A DNA stretch of 64,000 nt from Vicinamibacterales bacterium (GCA_041394705.1 JAWKHS010000013.1:140579-204578), one strand, 5' to 3'. Positions 6,776 through 14,488 are shown, numbered from the stretch's first letter. Numbers and translations are program-made. Notes: a model not told the origin generated them from the letters alone.

Positions 6776-7162
6776 ATGCGCTACCTGACCCTGGGTGAGG
6801 TGGTCGCGCTCCACCGCGCCCTGCTGGAGGCCACAGGCGGAGCAGCGGGCGTGCGCGATTTCGGCGCCCTCGAATCGGCGCTCGCGCAGCCCAAAGCCAC
6901 CTTCGACGGGTCGGACTTGTACCCCACGGTCGTCGACAAGGCCAGCGCATTGGCGCATGGACTGGCGATGGATCACACGTTCCTCGATGGCAACAAGCGG
7001 ATCGCCCATGCGGCGATGGCCGTGTTTCTTGAGCTGAATGGGTTGACGATTGCGGCGTCCGTCGACGAGCAAGAGGTGCTGATGCTCAATCTCGCCGCGG
7101 GCCGCGTGTCGCGCGTTGAGCTCAAAGCCTGGATCGAGAGCCACGTCTCAACCCGGATGTAG
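6776..7162 (+). CDS. doc: Fic/Doc-family toxin
   Basis: A 128-residue single-domain Fic/Doc protein. The active-site loop is H67-TFLDGNKR-75, the full HxFx(D/N)GNKR motif, followed by IAHAAMAVFLELNG. Family members transfer AMP or phosphate to host proteins; Doc proper phosphorylates EF-Tu. The glycine in DGNKR here is more typical of AMP-transferring Fic enzymes than of P1 Doc, so the reaction is uncertain. Length and N-terminal YLTLGEVVALHRALLEATGG match the Doc subfamily. Confidence 0.92.
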   Translation: MRYLTLGEVVALHRALLEATGGAAGVRDFGALESALAQPKATFDGSDLYPTVVDKASALAHGLAMDHTFLDGNKRIAHAAMAVFLELNGLTIAASVDEQEVLMLNLAAGRVSRVELKAWIESHVSTRM

Positions 7163-7165
7163 TCC

Positions 7166-7240
7166 GGCTAACGACCGCAGTTCAGCCGCGGCGCGCTCAG
7201 GATGCACCTGCGCGCCGTCGGCTGCAACTGCTGGTTAGGC
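7166..7240 (-). repeat. attC 8 (type A, short)
   Basis: A 75-bp site from GGCTAAC to GTTAGGC. It starts 4 nt after the Fic stop. Confidence 0.92.
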
Positions 7241-7245
7241 GGCAT

Positions 7246-7785
7246 TCAGATTGGGCCATTGCCTTCAAAGCTGTCGAACTGCCTGGTCGTCGTGTCGTAC
7301 ACAATGCCGAAGTTCGAGGCGCCCCCGCCGCACACCAGCAGCTGCCCTCGACGCCACTCGGCCTCATGACGCTCGAGGGACTCGGCGGGCATTCCGTTGA
7401 CGTATATGACCTTCACGCCCCCGCGGAGCATGCCTACGTATTGCCGCCACACAACGAGGCGTCGCCTGTTTAGGGGTCTCGATATGAGGGGCACGTCTTG
7501 CGCCAACTGCGCCGCCAGCCGCTCTTCGAGTTCTCGTAGCTCGTCGGTGGTGGGTGCCCAGTAACCCGTCAGACCAGGTGGAAAGCCCCGGGAGCACGGG
7601 TTCATGAGGGATCTGACGGCATCGCGACCGAGCACGACCCCGCCATCAGGTTCAACGATGAACTCCGCCTGTCGCGAGGCGCGCAGTTGCTCGGCAAGGT
7701 CAGCCGCAACGCGGTGCTCGGGTTCTTGGTTGCATCCGCCCAGCGTGGCGACCACAACGAGCAACGGTGCAACCGATCGCGTCAT
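7246..7785 (-). CDS. Putative cassette lipoprotein
   Basis: A 179-residue protein with a lipoprotein signal: MTRSVAPLLVVVATLGGCN, with lipidation expected at C18. The next residue, Asn, gives no clear sorting prediction. The mature protein has an alpha-helical centre (TTDELRELEERLAAQLAQDV) and a C-terminal half KVIYVNGMPAESLERHEAEW followed by a Gly-rich GGGASNFGIVYDT strand. This C-terminal arrangement is seen in uncharacterised small lipoproteins; I cannot name a family. Its stop lies 6 nt from attC 8 and its start 11 nt from attC 9. Confidence 0.72.
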   Translation of the reverse strand: MTRSVAPLLVVVATLGGCNQEPEHRVAADLAEQLRASRQAEFIVEPDGGVVLGRDAVRSLMNPCSRGFPPGLTGYWAPTTDELRELEERLAAQLAQDVPLISRPLNRRRLVVWRQYVGMLRGGVKVIYVNGMPAESLERHEAEWRRGQLLVCGGGASNFGIVYDTTTRQFDSFEGNGPI

Positions 7786-7795
7786 TCGTCTGTCC

Positions 7796-7867
7796 GCCTA
7801 ACGATGCCGAATCAGCCGCGCGCCGGCACGCGACACGCGGCGCGTCGGCTGCATTCGGATGTTATGC
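7796..7867 (-). repeat. attC 9 (type B)
   Basis: A 72-bp type-B site from GCCTAAC to GTTATGC. The TTA at 7862-7864 inside the core is the reverse complement of the TAA stop of the following HigA gene. Confidence 0.9.
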
Positions 7868-8173
7868 CGCTCCCCGCTTGGGGTGGGCATGGAGGGCCTG
7901 AATCACGGCTTTCGGATTCCGAGCCGCGACGCGGAGTAGCGCCAGCGCTGGCCCCTCGGGCGTACGCCGGCCCTGCTCCCAGTTCCGGAGGGTGGCGACG
8001 CTCACGCCGATCATCAGGGCGAACTCGGCCTGCGAAGCGCCCAGCTTCGCCCGGACCGCCTGCACGTCGGTGGGCTCAAACGTGGTCGTTCGTGCGGGCC
8101 GGCGAGTGCCACGCCGGATCGCGCCAGCCTGGCGCACGCTCGCCAGAAGCTCTTGAAACGCAGTGTCTTTCAT
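7862..8173 (-). CDS. higA: HigA-like antitoxin, XRE family (second TA)
   Basis: A 103-residue protein with an XRE helix-turn-helix at about 41-75 (LGASQAEFALMIGVSVATLR, then NWEQGRRTPEG), the form typical of antitoxins encoded downstream of a RelE-type toxin. The ATG overlaps the toxin stop by 4 nt. The stop codon is contributed by the attC 9 core. Expected to bind the palindrome upstream of the toxin gene as a complex with the toxin. Confidence 0.9.
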   Translation of the reverse strand: MKDTAFQELLASVRQAGAIRRGTRRPARTTTFEPTDVQAVRAKLGASQAEFALMIGVSVATLRNWEQGRRTPEGPALALLRVAARNPKAVIQALHAHPKRGAA

Positions 8174-8496
8174 TTGAATTCCTCTCGAACCACCTTCGCG
8201 AGGGCGCGGACTTGCGGGGGCGTCAGGTCTCCCTGCTCGGTCTTCGCATAGATGTAGAGCATGTAGAACACGCTCTCACCGGGTGCCCAGTAATAGATCA
8301 CCCGAACGCCGCCCCGTTTCCCTACCCCGGCTGGCGCCCACCGCACCTTTCGGAGGCCGCCTGAGCCCTTGATGATCGGTCCTTGCTCGGGCCGAAGCAT
8401 CAGGGCGACTTGTAGCTGCCGATACCGTTCGTCGTCGAGGTGCCGATGCACCACCGCTGTAAAGACAGATGTCTCGACGAACCGCATGAACGCCAT
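8170..8496 (-). CDS. higB: HigB/RelE-type toxin (second TA)
   Basis: A 108-residue protein of the RelE/HigB superfamily. It has LQVALMLRPEQGPIIKGSGG followed by LRKVRWA, then GVRVIYYW and a C-terminal FYMLYIYAKTEQGDLTPPQ, the classic strand order of these ribosome-associated endonucleases. The toxin gene comes first, as in higBA operons. Translation could start at the ATG at 8496 or three codons later. Unlike the first HigB in this array, the frame is intact. Confidence 0.9.
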   Translation of the reverse strand: MAFMRFVETSVFTAVVHRHLDDERYRQLQVALMLRPEQGPIIKGSGGLRKVRWAPAGVGKRGGVRVIYYWAPGESVFYMLYIYAKTEQGDLTPPQVRALAKVVREEFK

Positions 8497-8497
8497 G

Positions 8498-8514
8498 ATA
8501 CGCCAATGGCGTAT
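8498..8514. promoter_or_regulatory. Operator palindrome of HigBA cassette 2
   Basis: A perfect inverted repeat ATACGCC-AAT-GGCGTAT ends one base from the toxin start codon. Its position suggests it is the binding site for the HigA helix-turn-helix and overlaps the promoter. Confidence 0.65.
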
Positions 8515-8550
8515 AGCCGTTCAATCAGAGATCGTTCCGGATTGTGTCGG

Positions 8551-8626
8551 CATAACGCCTTGGCTTCAGCCGCGGCGGCCCTCATGATGCGCCCGGGCCG
8601 CCGTCGGCTGCAAGCCGTGGTTAGGC
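8551..8626 (-). repeat. attC 10 (type A, short)
   Basis: A 76-bp site from GCATAAC to GTTAGGC. IS30 copy 2 begins 5 nt beyond its core, the same distance as copy 1 from attC 5. Confidence 0.9.
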
Positions 8627-8631
8627 CGCGC

Positions 8632-9703
8632 GAATTCAGAAACTAACTGCAACACTCCAGGCCCGGATGGAACGAGGCGATCTGGGATACTCGACGACTC
8701 CGACAACCGCCAAGTCGCTGGAGTCTTCGATGCACTATCGCCAGATCACCTCGCCCGAACGATACTTGATCTCGACGTTGCGCCAGTGGGGATTCAATCC
8801 GTCGCAGACCGCCGCCGTGCTCGGCCGGCATCGCAGCTCGATCACGCGCGAGGTCCGGCGCAATGCCACGCGCGCCGACGGCTGCTACCGGCCGTTCACG
8901 GCGTCGGAGCGCGCACGCGGTCGTCGGTCGCGGTCGCGACGGACGACGCACTTCACGCCCCAGCAGTGGCGCTACGTGCACCGGCAGCTGCGGAAGCAGT
9001 GGAGCCCCGAGCAGATCGCGGGGCGGCTCCGACGCGACGGCGCCTGGTCGATCAGCCACGAGACGATCTACACCCACATCTGGCGACGCCAGGATGGGCG
9101 GCTCGCTCTTCCGCGACCTGCGCTGCGCTACGAAGCAGTGCCGGAAGCGCCACGGCAGCTACGACAGCCGGCGGCCGCCTGGCCGGCAAGCGCATGATCA
9201 GCGACCGCTGGCGATCGTCGAGCAGCGCACCGCTCGGTCGGGCACTGGGAGGTCGACACGCTGGTCGGCACCGGCGCCCCGGACTGTGGCCACCTCGTGG
9301 AGCGCAAGACCGGCTACGATGCTCGGCAGCTCCGGAACCGCACGAGCCGCGGCATGACGCGGCCTGCGGCGCCTGATCCGACGCGCGCCACGATCCTTCA
9401 AGACGATGACCGCCGATAACGGCACCGAGTTCCACGACTACCGCGCGGTCGAAGCGCACCACAGGGCTCCGCTTCTACTTCGCCACGCCGTACCACTCGT
9501 GGGAACGCGGCAGCAACGAGAACCTGAACGGCTTGCTACGCCAGTACCTGCCCAAGCGCACCAGCCTGGCCGGTCTCACGCAGCGGCAATGCGATGCCCT
9601 GGCGCAGCGCCTCAACGCACGGCCTCGGAAACGATTGGGGTACCGCACCCCGGCGGAGTGCTTCTATGCCCGATGAGATCTGTTGCACTTCACGCTTGAA
9701 CTC
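8632..9703 (+). mobile_element. IS30-family element, copy 2 (frameshifted)
   Basis: 1072 bp, with the same ends as copy 1. Outside about 9080-9460 the sequence matches copy 1 essentially base for base. Inside it there are numerous one- to few-base insertions and deletions. It is flanked by an attC core on the left and AGACCG on the right, as in copy 1. Confidence 0.88.
8730..9676 (+). pseudogene. IS30 transposase, multiply frameshifted copy
   Basis: The N-terminal half reads in frame as in copy 1 (MHYRQITSPERY through YTHIW). From about 9083 the frame changes repeatedly, through at least seven small indels, before the C-terminal region matches again. The first catalytic Asp segment is split; the TADNGTEF and RGSNENLN segments are present but in different frames. 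As annotated it cannot make transposase. The absence of accompanying substitutions makes an assembly artefact as likely as real decay. Confidence 0.85.
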
Positions 9704-10274
9704 AGACCGTAAATGCCTTGGCGTACATGTCGAACTGCTCGACCGTTCGGTCGAGAGCGATGCAGAGAACTTCGATTGGCCGATCGCTAGGCAGGCTGGT
9801 GGCCAGTAACGCAAGCCCTGCGATTTGCCGCTCGGCCAAGCCGTCCTTCGGCATCTTGACCTCAATAAACTGATGTCGGTCCGGGCTCACCAGCCACAGG
9901 TCTGGACCAACAGGCTTCTCGCCTCCGAGATGGCTCCGAGCCTGATCCGCTCTGGTCTGGAGTTCTCTGAGTTTCGGGAAGTACCTGCCTAAGGCGTCGC
10001 GAAATTCTCGCTTGTCCTGGTCGCCGAGGCTCTTGTCGCCCGACCACGATGCGGACGTCAGCCACTTGAATGGACAGTAGTAGCCCTCGGTATGCCGCAG
10101 CTGGGTGGCGACGAAGGCCTCACCGAAGAAGCGCGCTGGGCGGACCTTGTGCTTCCTCGTGAGTACCCGCTTGATGAATGGCGATGCGTCGGAGCTGGCA
10201 AGCATCGCCGAACTGCCAGCGCACCAGTTCTCGCGCAAGGCCTGTGGGTACGCGAGCGTTACAATCTTCAGCAC
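9702..10274 (-). CDS. PD-(D/E)XK (VRR-NUC-like) nuclease candidate
   Basis: A frame of 190 residues from a GTG at 10274 (VLKIVTLAYPQAL); the frame upstream of it is attC sequence. The key features are an N-terminal FFGEAFVATQLRH helix with E53, then GPDLWLVSPD with D125 and HQFIEVKM with E138 and K140. This D-x12-ExK pattern with an upstream Glu helix is the signature of PD-(D/E)XK nucleases, closest to the VRR-NUC arrangement. No DNA-recognition or helicase domain is present. Its stop codon TGA is made by the IS30 end; the native one would be the attC TAA. No methylase neighbour is seen. Confidence 0.6.
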   Translation of the reverse strand: MLKIVTLAYPQALRENWCAGSSAMLASSDASPFIKRVLTRKHKVRPARFFGEAFVATQLRHTEGYYCPFKWLTSASWSGDKSLGDQDKREFRDALGRYFPKLRELQTRADQARSHLGGEKPVGPDLWLVSPDRHQFIEVKMPKDGLAERQIAGLALLATSLPSDRPIEVLCIALDRTVEQFDMYAKAFTV

Positions 10275-10315
10275 AGTCGGTACCGCTCCGGGTCTCGGAG
10301 TTGCTTCGCCAATCG

Positions 10316-10427
10316 GCCTAACGGCTGGGCATTCAGCCGCGCCGCGCGAGACACAATACACCGAGCGCGGGGACTCGGCGCGCCGCGCACGCGGCCGCCG
10401 AGCGTCGGCTGCAATGCCTGGTTAGAC
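10316..10427 (-). repeat. attC 11 (type C)
   Basis: A 112-bp site from GCCTAAC to GTTAGAC. It is the long-loop type whose loop includes CACAATACACCGAGCGCGG. It precedes noncoding cassette A. Confidence 0.92.
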
Positions 10428-10699
10428 GGCTGGTCGCCAGCACGATCGCCGGGAACCGGCTCGCGCGCCGACACCCGGGGCGGGGCGCTCGGCCGCCCCT
10501 TCGGCGCGCGAGCGCTGCCGCCTGCGGATGGCTTCGCTCGATGCGCGGAGGAACTGTGACGCGCTCGACAAGACCCTCGGCCCGTGCGCAGTGAGCCCTC
10601 CGGCGAGATGGCACGATGCCGCCACCTGCGGTCGATGAGACCAGCCGAGGCCGATCGCGCGTGAGAGCACGCTTTAAAGGACTGGTCTTTTCGGTGTCC
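10428..10699 (-). repeat. Gene-less cassette, copy A
   Basis: 272 bp between attC 11 and attC 12. Near-identical to copies B-E but 2.7 kb away from them and lacking 4 bases relative to B near 10591. The frame that is open in copies B and E is broken here, which argues against coding. It contains the conserved hairpin with arms GCGCTCG and CGAGCGC. Confidence 0.85.
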
Positions 10700-10787
10700 G
10701 TCTAACGACCGCGGTTCAGCCGCGGCGGTTGGTGCCCGCATGATGCCACAGCGCTCAACCGCCGTCGGCTGCAACCGCTGGTTAGGC
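10700..10787 (-). repeat. attC 12 (type A, long)
   Basis: An 88-bp site from GTCTAAC to GTTAGGC. A model type-A site with both extra bases on the high-coordinate arm. Confidence 0.93.
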
Positions 10788-10798
10788 GGCGGTTCGGT

Positions 10799-11229
10799 TT
10801 ACCGGCGGACTTCGTAGAGGAAGTGTTGATTGAAGACCAGTCGCTCAGGAGTGAGCTGCGAAAACGACCACTGAACGACGCCCTTGGGAGCCTTGCTCTC
10901 GTCGCCTTCCCACACTGGATACAGCTCTACTGGTTGGCCGGCCTCAAGCGCGCGCCGACGAGGTGAAGTAGCGCGGTGACACTCCGGAGGTCATCGGCCC
11001 GGTCGCTCCGGCCTGCCAACATGCCGTCGTAGTACTCGACAAGGTCTTCGGCCACCACGCTCGGAAACCCGCAGCTACAACCTGTGTGGGCGCCGACGAA
11101 CTGCACTGACGGCTGAGCGAACCACTGCACAACCGCCTGCTGCCCAGGTCCCACGGGCTCGACAACCAGGTCCGCTGTCTCCCGCTCCGGCAATGCTTCG
11201 CGCGTGCCGATGTATAGCGTCAAGCACAT
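10799..11229 (-). pseudogene. Conserved HTGCSCGFP-type protein, frameshifted
   Basis: The N-terminal part (MCLTLYIGTREALPERE, then FVGAHTGCSCGFPSVV and DLRSVTALLHLVG) is in one frame and stops at 10927. The C-terminal part (ALEAGQPVELYPVWEGDE, then APKGVVQWSF and a final FNQHFLYEVRR) continues in another frame to a stop at 10799. Joined, they give a coherent protein of about 142 residues. The shift lies in a GC-alternating run near 10948-10960. I know this arrangement only as a conserved family of unknown function; the paired Cys of GCSCG could bind metal. One small indel would restore the gene. Confidence 0.65.
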
Positions 11230-11240
11230 GATCGCTGTCC

Positions 11241-11315
11241 GCCTAACGCCCGCGGTTCAGCCGCGGCGCGCCCAGGATGCCACCGCGCGCCCTCGGCTGC
11301 AACCGCTGGTTAGGC
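11241..11315 (-). repeat. attC 13 (type A, short)
   Basis: A 75-bp site from GCCTAAC to GTTAGGC. The core provides the TAA stop of the FRG-domain gene (TTA at 11310-11312). Confidence 0.92.
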
Positions 11316-12119
11316 GGGCTCTGCCTCTTCGTTGCCATTCCAGATGACTTCCGTGTGCAAGAGACTCTTGGCGATTCCGTCGAGATCTGGAAAGGCGCTC
11401 CGATGACTAATTCCGAGACCGCTGAGGTCTTGGAGGAGCGCAGGCTTGGAGCGTGATCGCACAGGCCAGCGGTAGAGCTGCTCAATGTCGAGGTTGCTCT
11501 TCGCAAACTCTTTGCCGGCCAGATCTTCGAGAGATGTCTGCGGGTCTGAGTGCAAGGTAAAGCCGCCCTCCTGAGCGACGAGACGCGTCGAATTGAAGAC
11601 TGGATGGACAACCTTCACACGTAACGGCTCTGACGCGAACAAAGCCTTCTCGTCTTGCTGAACCAGCTCAAACGCGTCTAGCACGCCCTTGTAGCCGCGC
11701 TGACGAAACGCCCACACGTGCCCGTCGCACTCGCAGTACTCCGTGCACGCGAAGTACAGCGCGTACAACGCGTTCGCCGTCCAATCGAGAACGCGGGTCG
11801 GAAGGCCGTGATGTCGCGCAAGGAAGAGGGCGTAGCCCGCTTTGGCGACATTGGGATCAACGGGATAAGCACGGCGCCTGAAGCGATGCAGTAGCTCCCG
11901 CTCAGCGGTTCGGTCGAACTGACGCACGCGGCCGCCGTAGCGATGCGCACGCCCAACGGACGGAACGAGGGTGAACTCCGTCTTAGCATGGCCCCGGAAC
12001 CACAACTTGTGCTTCTCGGCGTCGCCAACGACCATCTGCCTCACGGTCTTCGCGTCCTCGACGAATTGGGCAACGGTCTCGATGGGCGCACGATCGCGAA
12101 CATCAAAGCTGACAGTCAT
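11310..12119 (-). CDS. FRG-domain protein
   Basis: A 269-residue protein with the FRG domain. It has the defining LWFRGHAKTEFTLVPSVGR at residues 39-57, then ALFLARHHGLPTRVLDWTAN and ALYALYFACTEY near 99-130, the second conserved block. Family members occur in phage genomes and near defence genes, and the domain is suspected to be enzymatic, but no reaction is established here. It is one of the largest cassette genes in the array and has no partner gene. ATG at 12119; the stop is inside the attC core. Confidence 0.88.
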   Translation of the reverse strand: MTVSFDVRDRAPIETVAQFVEDAKTVRQMVVGDAEKHKLWFRGHAKTEFTLVPSVGRAHRYGGRVRQFDRTAERELLHRFRRRAYPVDPNVAKAGYALFLARHHGLPTRVLDWTANALYALYFACTEYCECDGHVWAFRQRGYKGVLDAFELVQQDEKALFASEPLRVKVVHPVFNSTRLVAQEGGFTLHSDPQTSLEDLAGKEFAKSNLDIEQLYRWPVRSRSKPALLQDLSGLGISHRSAFPDLDGIAKSLLHTEVIWNGNEEAEPA

Positions 12120-12135
12120 GGAACGTTGTAGCTCC

Positions 12136-12224
12136 GCCTAACGACCGCGGTTCAGCCGCGGCGGTTGCTGCCCCGCATGATGCCACAGCGCCCAACCGCC
12201 GTCGGCTGCAACCGCTGGTTAGCC
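12136..12224 (-). repeat. attC 14 (type A, long)
   Basis: An 89-bp site from GCCTAAC to GTTAGCC. Supplies the TAA stop of the TPR-like gene. Confidence 0.92.
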
Positions 12225-12737
12225 GGCATTCGAGGGCCTGCCTTCGCTAAGGGACTGGATCTGCTGTTCGAGATCGGTGCGCTGCTCTTCACTCGTGGCC
12301 CGCTGTAGTAGGACGTGAAGCAGACCGGTGGCGCGTTCGACGTCCCTACCAGTCGCGTACGCGCGCGCCTCAACCAACCGGAGAGAGTAGTCGCCTTCGG
12401 TGCCGAGGCTCGGCGCCAAGATCGCCAGCGCCTCAGAAGGCCTGCCCTGAAGCAGCAGATGCTCCGCGAGGAAGTACCTGGCCACCACAACGCTTGGACT
12501 CGAGTGGTCATCGCTCGAGAGAGCGAGTTCCTCGCGGAGCGTCGTCTCGAACTCGGCCAGGGCCTCGGCGGCCTTGCCTTGCGCCGCCAGAATCGAGGCC
12601 AACCCGGCGCGAATGTGCGGACGCCCCCAGTGCCCGTCGACCGTGAGGGAGAACGCCTCCCGATACTTCTGCTCCGCCTCCGCGAGCCGGCCGGCCTCCC
12701 ACAGTTCCAGGCCTTCTCGTTCCGGGTCGCGTCTCAT
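12219..12737 (-). CDS. TPR-like cassette protein
   Basis: A 172-residue, all-helical protein with tetratricopeptide-like repeats: GLELWEAGRLAEAEQKYREA (about 9-28), IRAGLASILAAQGKAAEALA (about 42-61) and VARYFLAEHLLLQGRPSEAL (about 84-103) have the W/L-G-Y-A-A spacing. It has no signal peptide and so is probably a cytoplasmic scaffold. The partner is unknown. Its C-terminal stop codon is the TAA of the attC core, and its start lies 27 nt from attC 15. Confidence 0.8.
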   Translation of the reverse strand: MRRDPEREGLELWEAGRLAEAEQKYREAFSLTVDGHWGRPHIRAGLASILAAQGKAAEALAEFETTLREELALSSDDHSSPSVVVARYFLAEHLLLQGRPSEALAILAPSLGTEGDYSLRLVEARAYATGRDVERATGLLHVLLQRATSEEQRTDLEQQIQSLSEGRPSNAG

Positions 12738-12763
12738 TCGATCCTCGGGCGCTTCGTTTGTCC

Positions 12764-12850
12764 GGCTAACGACCGCGCATCAGCCGCGGCGCGTCGGTGC
12801 CCAATGATGCCACGATGCTGACCGCCGACGGCTGCATGCGCTGGTTAGGC
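12764..12850 (-). repeat. attC 15 (type A, long)
   Basis: An 87-bp site from GGCTAAC to GTTAGGC. The upstream secreted-protein gene is open through nearly the whole site, so the attC also encodes about 27 residues. Confidence 0.92.
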
Positions 12851-13320
12851 GGCTTGGAACCACACACGAACCCGCCGGAGCCGACATTTGTGCCCAGCTG
12901 GTAGCTACAGCCAAGATCCGCGTCGGCGCCACGGACGTAAAGGCGCAGGTGCTCTCGCCCTTCCTGCACTCCCGCTCCGGCCCGCCCGGCATCGCGTGAC
13001 CAGCGCACGGCCGGCGTCGTATCAAATCGCCGAGTGACGCGCCCGACAGACCAACCCCGAGGGGCCTCTGCGCGGACGAAGTCGCCGCGATATGTCACTT
13101 CAAGGAACGCGAGCCTAGTCGGCTGGCGGGCGCCTGATGAGACGGGCACGCTTGCAGCCACGACAATGTCGATCACGAGCACATCGCCTGATCGCTCGCA
13201 CTGTGCCGAAACCGCAAACCCCAGATGCCTGAGCCCCTCGAGTTGGCCGCATAGCTCAGCAGACGCAGCGGGCTGCCCTACTGCCGTCAACGACGTGATC
13301 GTCGCAATGATGAGGCGCAT
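12766..13320 (-). CDS. Secreted hypothetical protein with attC-encoded tail
   Basis: The ATG at 13320 gives 184 residues with a signal peptide (MRLIIATITSLTAVGQPAAS, cleavage near ASA-E). The mature domain has strands GDVLVIDIVVAASVPV and TRLAFLEVTYRGDFVR, then LGCSYQLGTNVGSGGFVCGS with two Cys. The natural domain seems to end about there; the last residues (NQRMQPSAVSIVASLG and onward) are attC 15 translated in frame until a stop in its far box. It is probably a periplasmic protein. The family is not recognised. Confidence 0.68.
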   Translation of the reverse strand: MRLIIATITSLTAVGQPAASAELCGQLEGLRHLGFAVSAQCERSGDVLVIDIVVAASVPVSSGARQPTRLAFLEVTYRGDFVRAEAPRGWSVGRVTRRFDTTPAVRWSRDAGRAGAGVQEGREHLRLYVRGADADLGCSYQLGTNVGSGGFVCGSKPPNQRMQPSAVSIVASLGTDAPRLMRGR

Positions 13321-13328
13321 CGCTGTCC

Positions 13329-13440
13329 GCCTAACGGGTTGGCATTCAGCCGCGCCGCGCGAGACACGATACACCGAGCGCGGGCACTCGGCGCGCCGCG
13401 CCCGCGGCCGCCGAGCGTCGGCTGCAATGCCTGGTTAGAC
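13329..13440 (-). repeat. attC 16 (type C)
   Basis: A 112-bp site from GCCTAAC to GTTAGAC, nearly identical to attC 11. It opens the run of four gene-less cassettes. Confidence 0.92.
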
Positions 13441-13716
13441 GGCTGGTCGCCAGCACGATCGCCGGGGACCGGCTCGCGCGCCGACACCCGGGGCGGGGCG
13501 CTCGGCCGCCCCTTCGGCGCGCGAGCGCTGCCGCCTGCGGATGGCTTCGCTCGATGCGCGGAGGAACTGGGACGCGCTCGACAAGACCCTCGGCCCGTGC
13601 GTGCAGCGTGAGCCCTCCGGCGACATGGAACGATGCCGCCCCGTGCGGTCGATGAGACCAGCCGAGGCCGATCGCGCGTGAGATCACGCTTTAAAGGACT
13701 GGTCTTTTCGGTGTCC
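13441..13716 (-). repeat. Gene-less cassette, copy B
   Basis: 276 bp, first of four consecutive copies. One frame of 113 codons is open on the minus strand, but it is Arg/Ala-rich, runs into the attC, has no ribosome-binding site and is broken in copies A and C. I see no protein family. Noncoding DNA or a structured RNA is more likely. Confidence 0.85.
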
Positions 13717-13828
13717 GTCTAACGCCTGGGCATTCAGCCGCGCCGCGCGAGACACAATACACCGAGCGCGGGGACTCGGCGCGCCGCGCACGCGGCCGCC
13801 GAGCGTCGGCTGCAATGCCTGGTTAGAC
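13717..13828 (-). repeat. attC 17 (type C)
   Basis: A 112-bp site from GTCTAAC to GTTAGAC between gene-less copies B and C. Confidence 0.92.
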
Positions 13829-14104
13829 GGCTGGTCGCCAGCACGATCGCCGGGAACCGGCTCGCGCGCCGACACCCGGGGCGGGGCGCTCGGCCGCCCC
13901 TTCGGCGCGCGAGCGCTGCCGCCTGCGGATGGCTTCGCTCGATGCGCGGAGGAACTGTGACGCGCTCGACAAGACCCTCGGCCGTGCGTGCAGCGAGAGC
14001 CCTCCGGCGAGATGGCACGATGCCGCCACCTGCGGTCGATGAGACCAGCCGCGGCCGATCGCGCGCAGAGATCACGCCGGAAAGGACTGGGTTCTTCGGT
14101 GTCC
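13829..14104 (-). repeat. Gene-less cassette, copy C
   Basis: 276 bp, near-identical to B and E, with scattered small changes around 13980 and 14065-14105. Confidence 0.85.
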
Positions 14105-14214
14105 GTTCAACGGCTGCGCCCAGCCGCGCCGCGCGAGACACAATACACCGAGCGCGGGGACTCGGCGCGCCGCGCACGCGGCCGCCGAGCGTCGGCTGCA
14201 ATGCCTGGTTAGAC
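14105..14214 (-). repeat. attC 18 (type C, diverged box)
   Basis: A 110-bp site from GTTCAAC to GTTAGAC. The simple-site box has GTTCAAC instead of GTCTAAC and the first arm is altered (GGCTGCGCCCAGCC), so pairing is weaker. Confidence 0.87.
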
Positions 14215-14488
14215 GGCTGGTCGCCAGCACGATCGCCGGAACCGGCTCGCGCCGACACCTGGGGCGGGGCGCCTCTGGCCGCCTTTCGGCGCGCGAGCGC
14301 TGCCGCTCGCGGATGGCTTCGCTCGATGCGCGGAGGAACTGGGACGCGGCTCTGACAAGACCCTCGGCCCGTGCGTGCAGCGTGAGCCCTCCGGCGAGAT
14401 GGCACGATGCCGCCACCGGTGGTCGATGAGACCAGCCGCGGCCGATCGCGCGTGAGATCACGCTTAAAGGACTGGATCGCTGGTGTCC
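14215..14488 (-). repeat. Gene-less cassette, copy D (indel-rich)
   Basis: 274 bp. Differs from copies B, C and E mainly by small insertions and deletions between about 14235 and 14490, which also disturb the conserved hairpin. Confidence 0.83.

Noticed and set aside
4075..9700. A composite transposon formed by the two IS30 copies
   Set aside because: The copies are in the same orientation and flank several independent cassettes, and each has its own attC junction; no target duplication encloses the whole segment.
9702..10361. Full 219-codon frame for the nuclease candidate
   Set aside because: The first 29 codons are attC 11 sequence; the GTG at 10274 is the likelier start.
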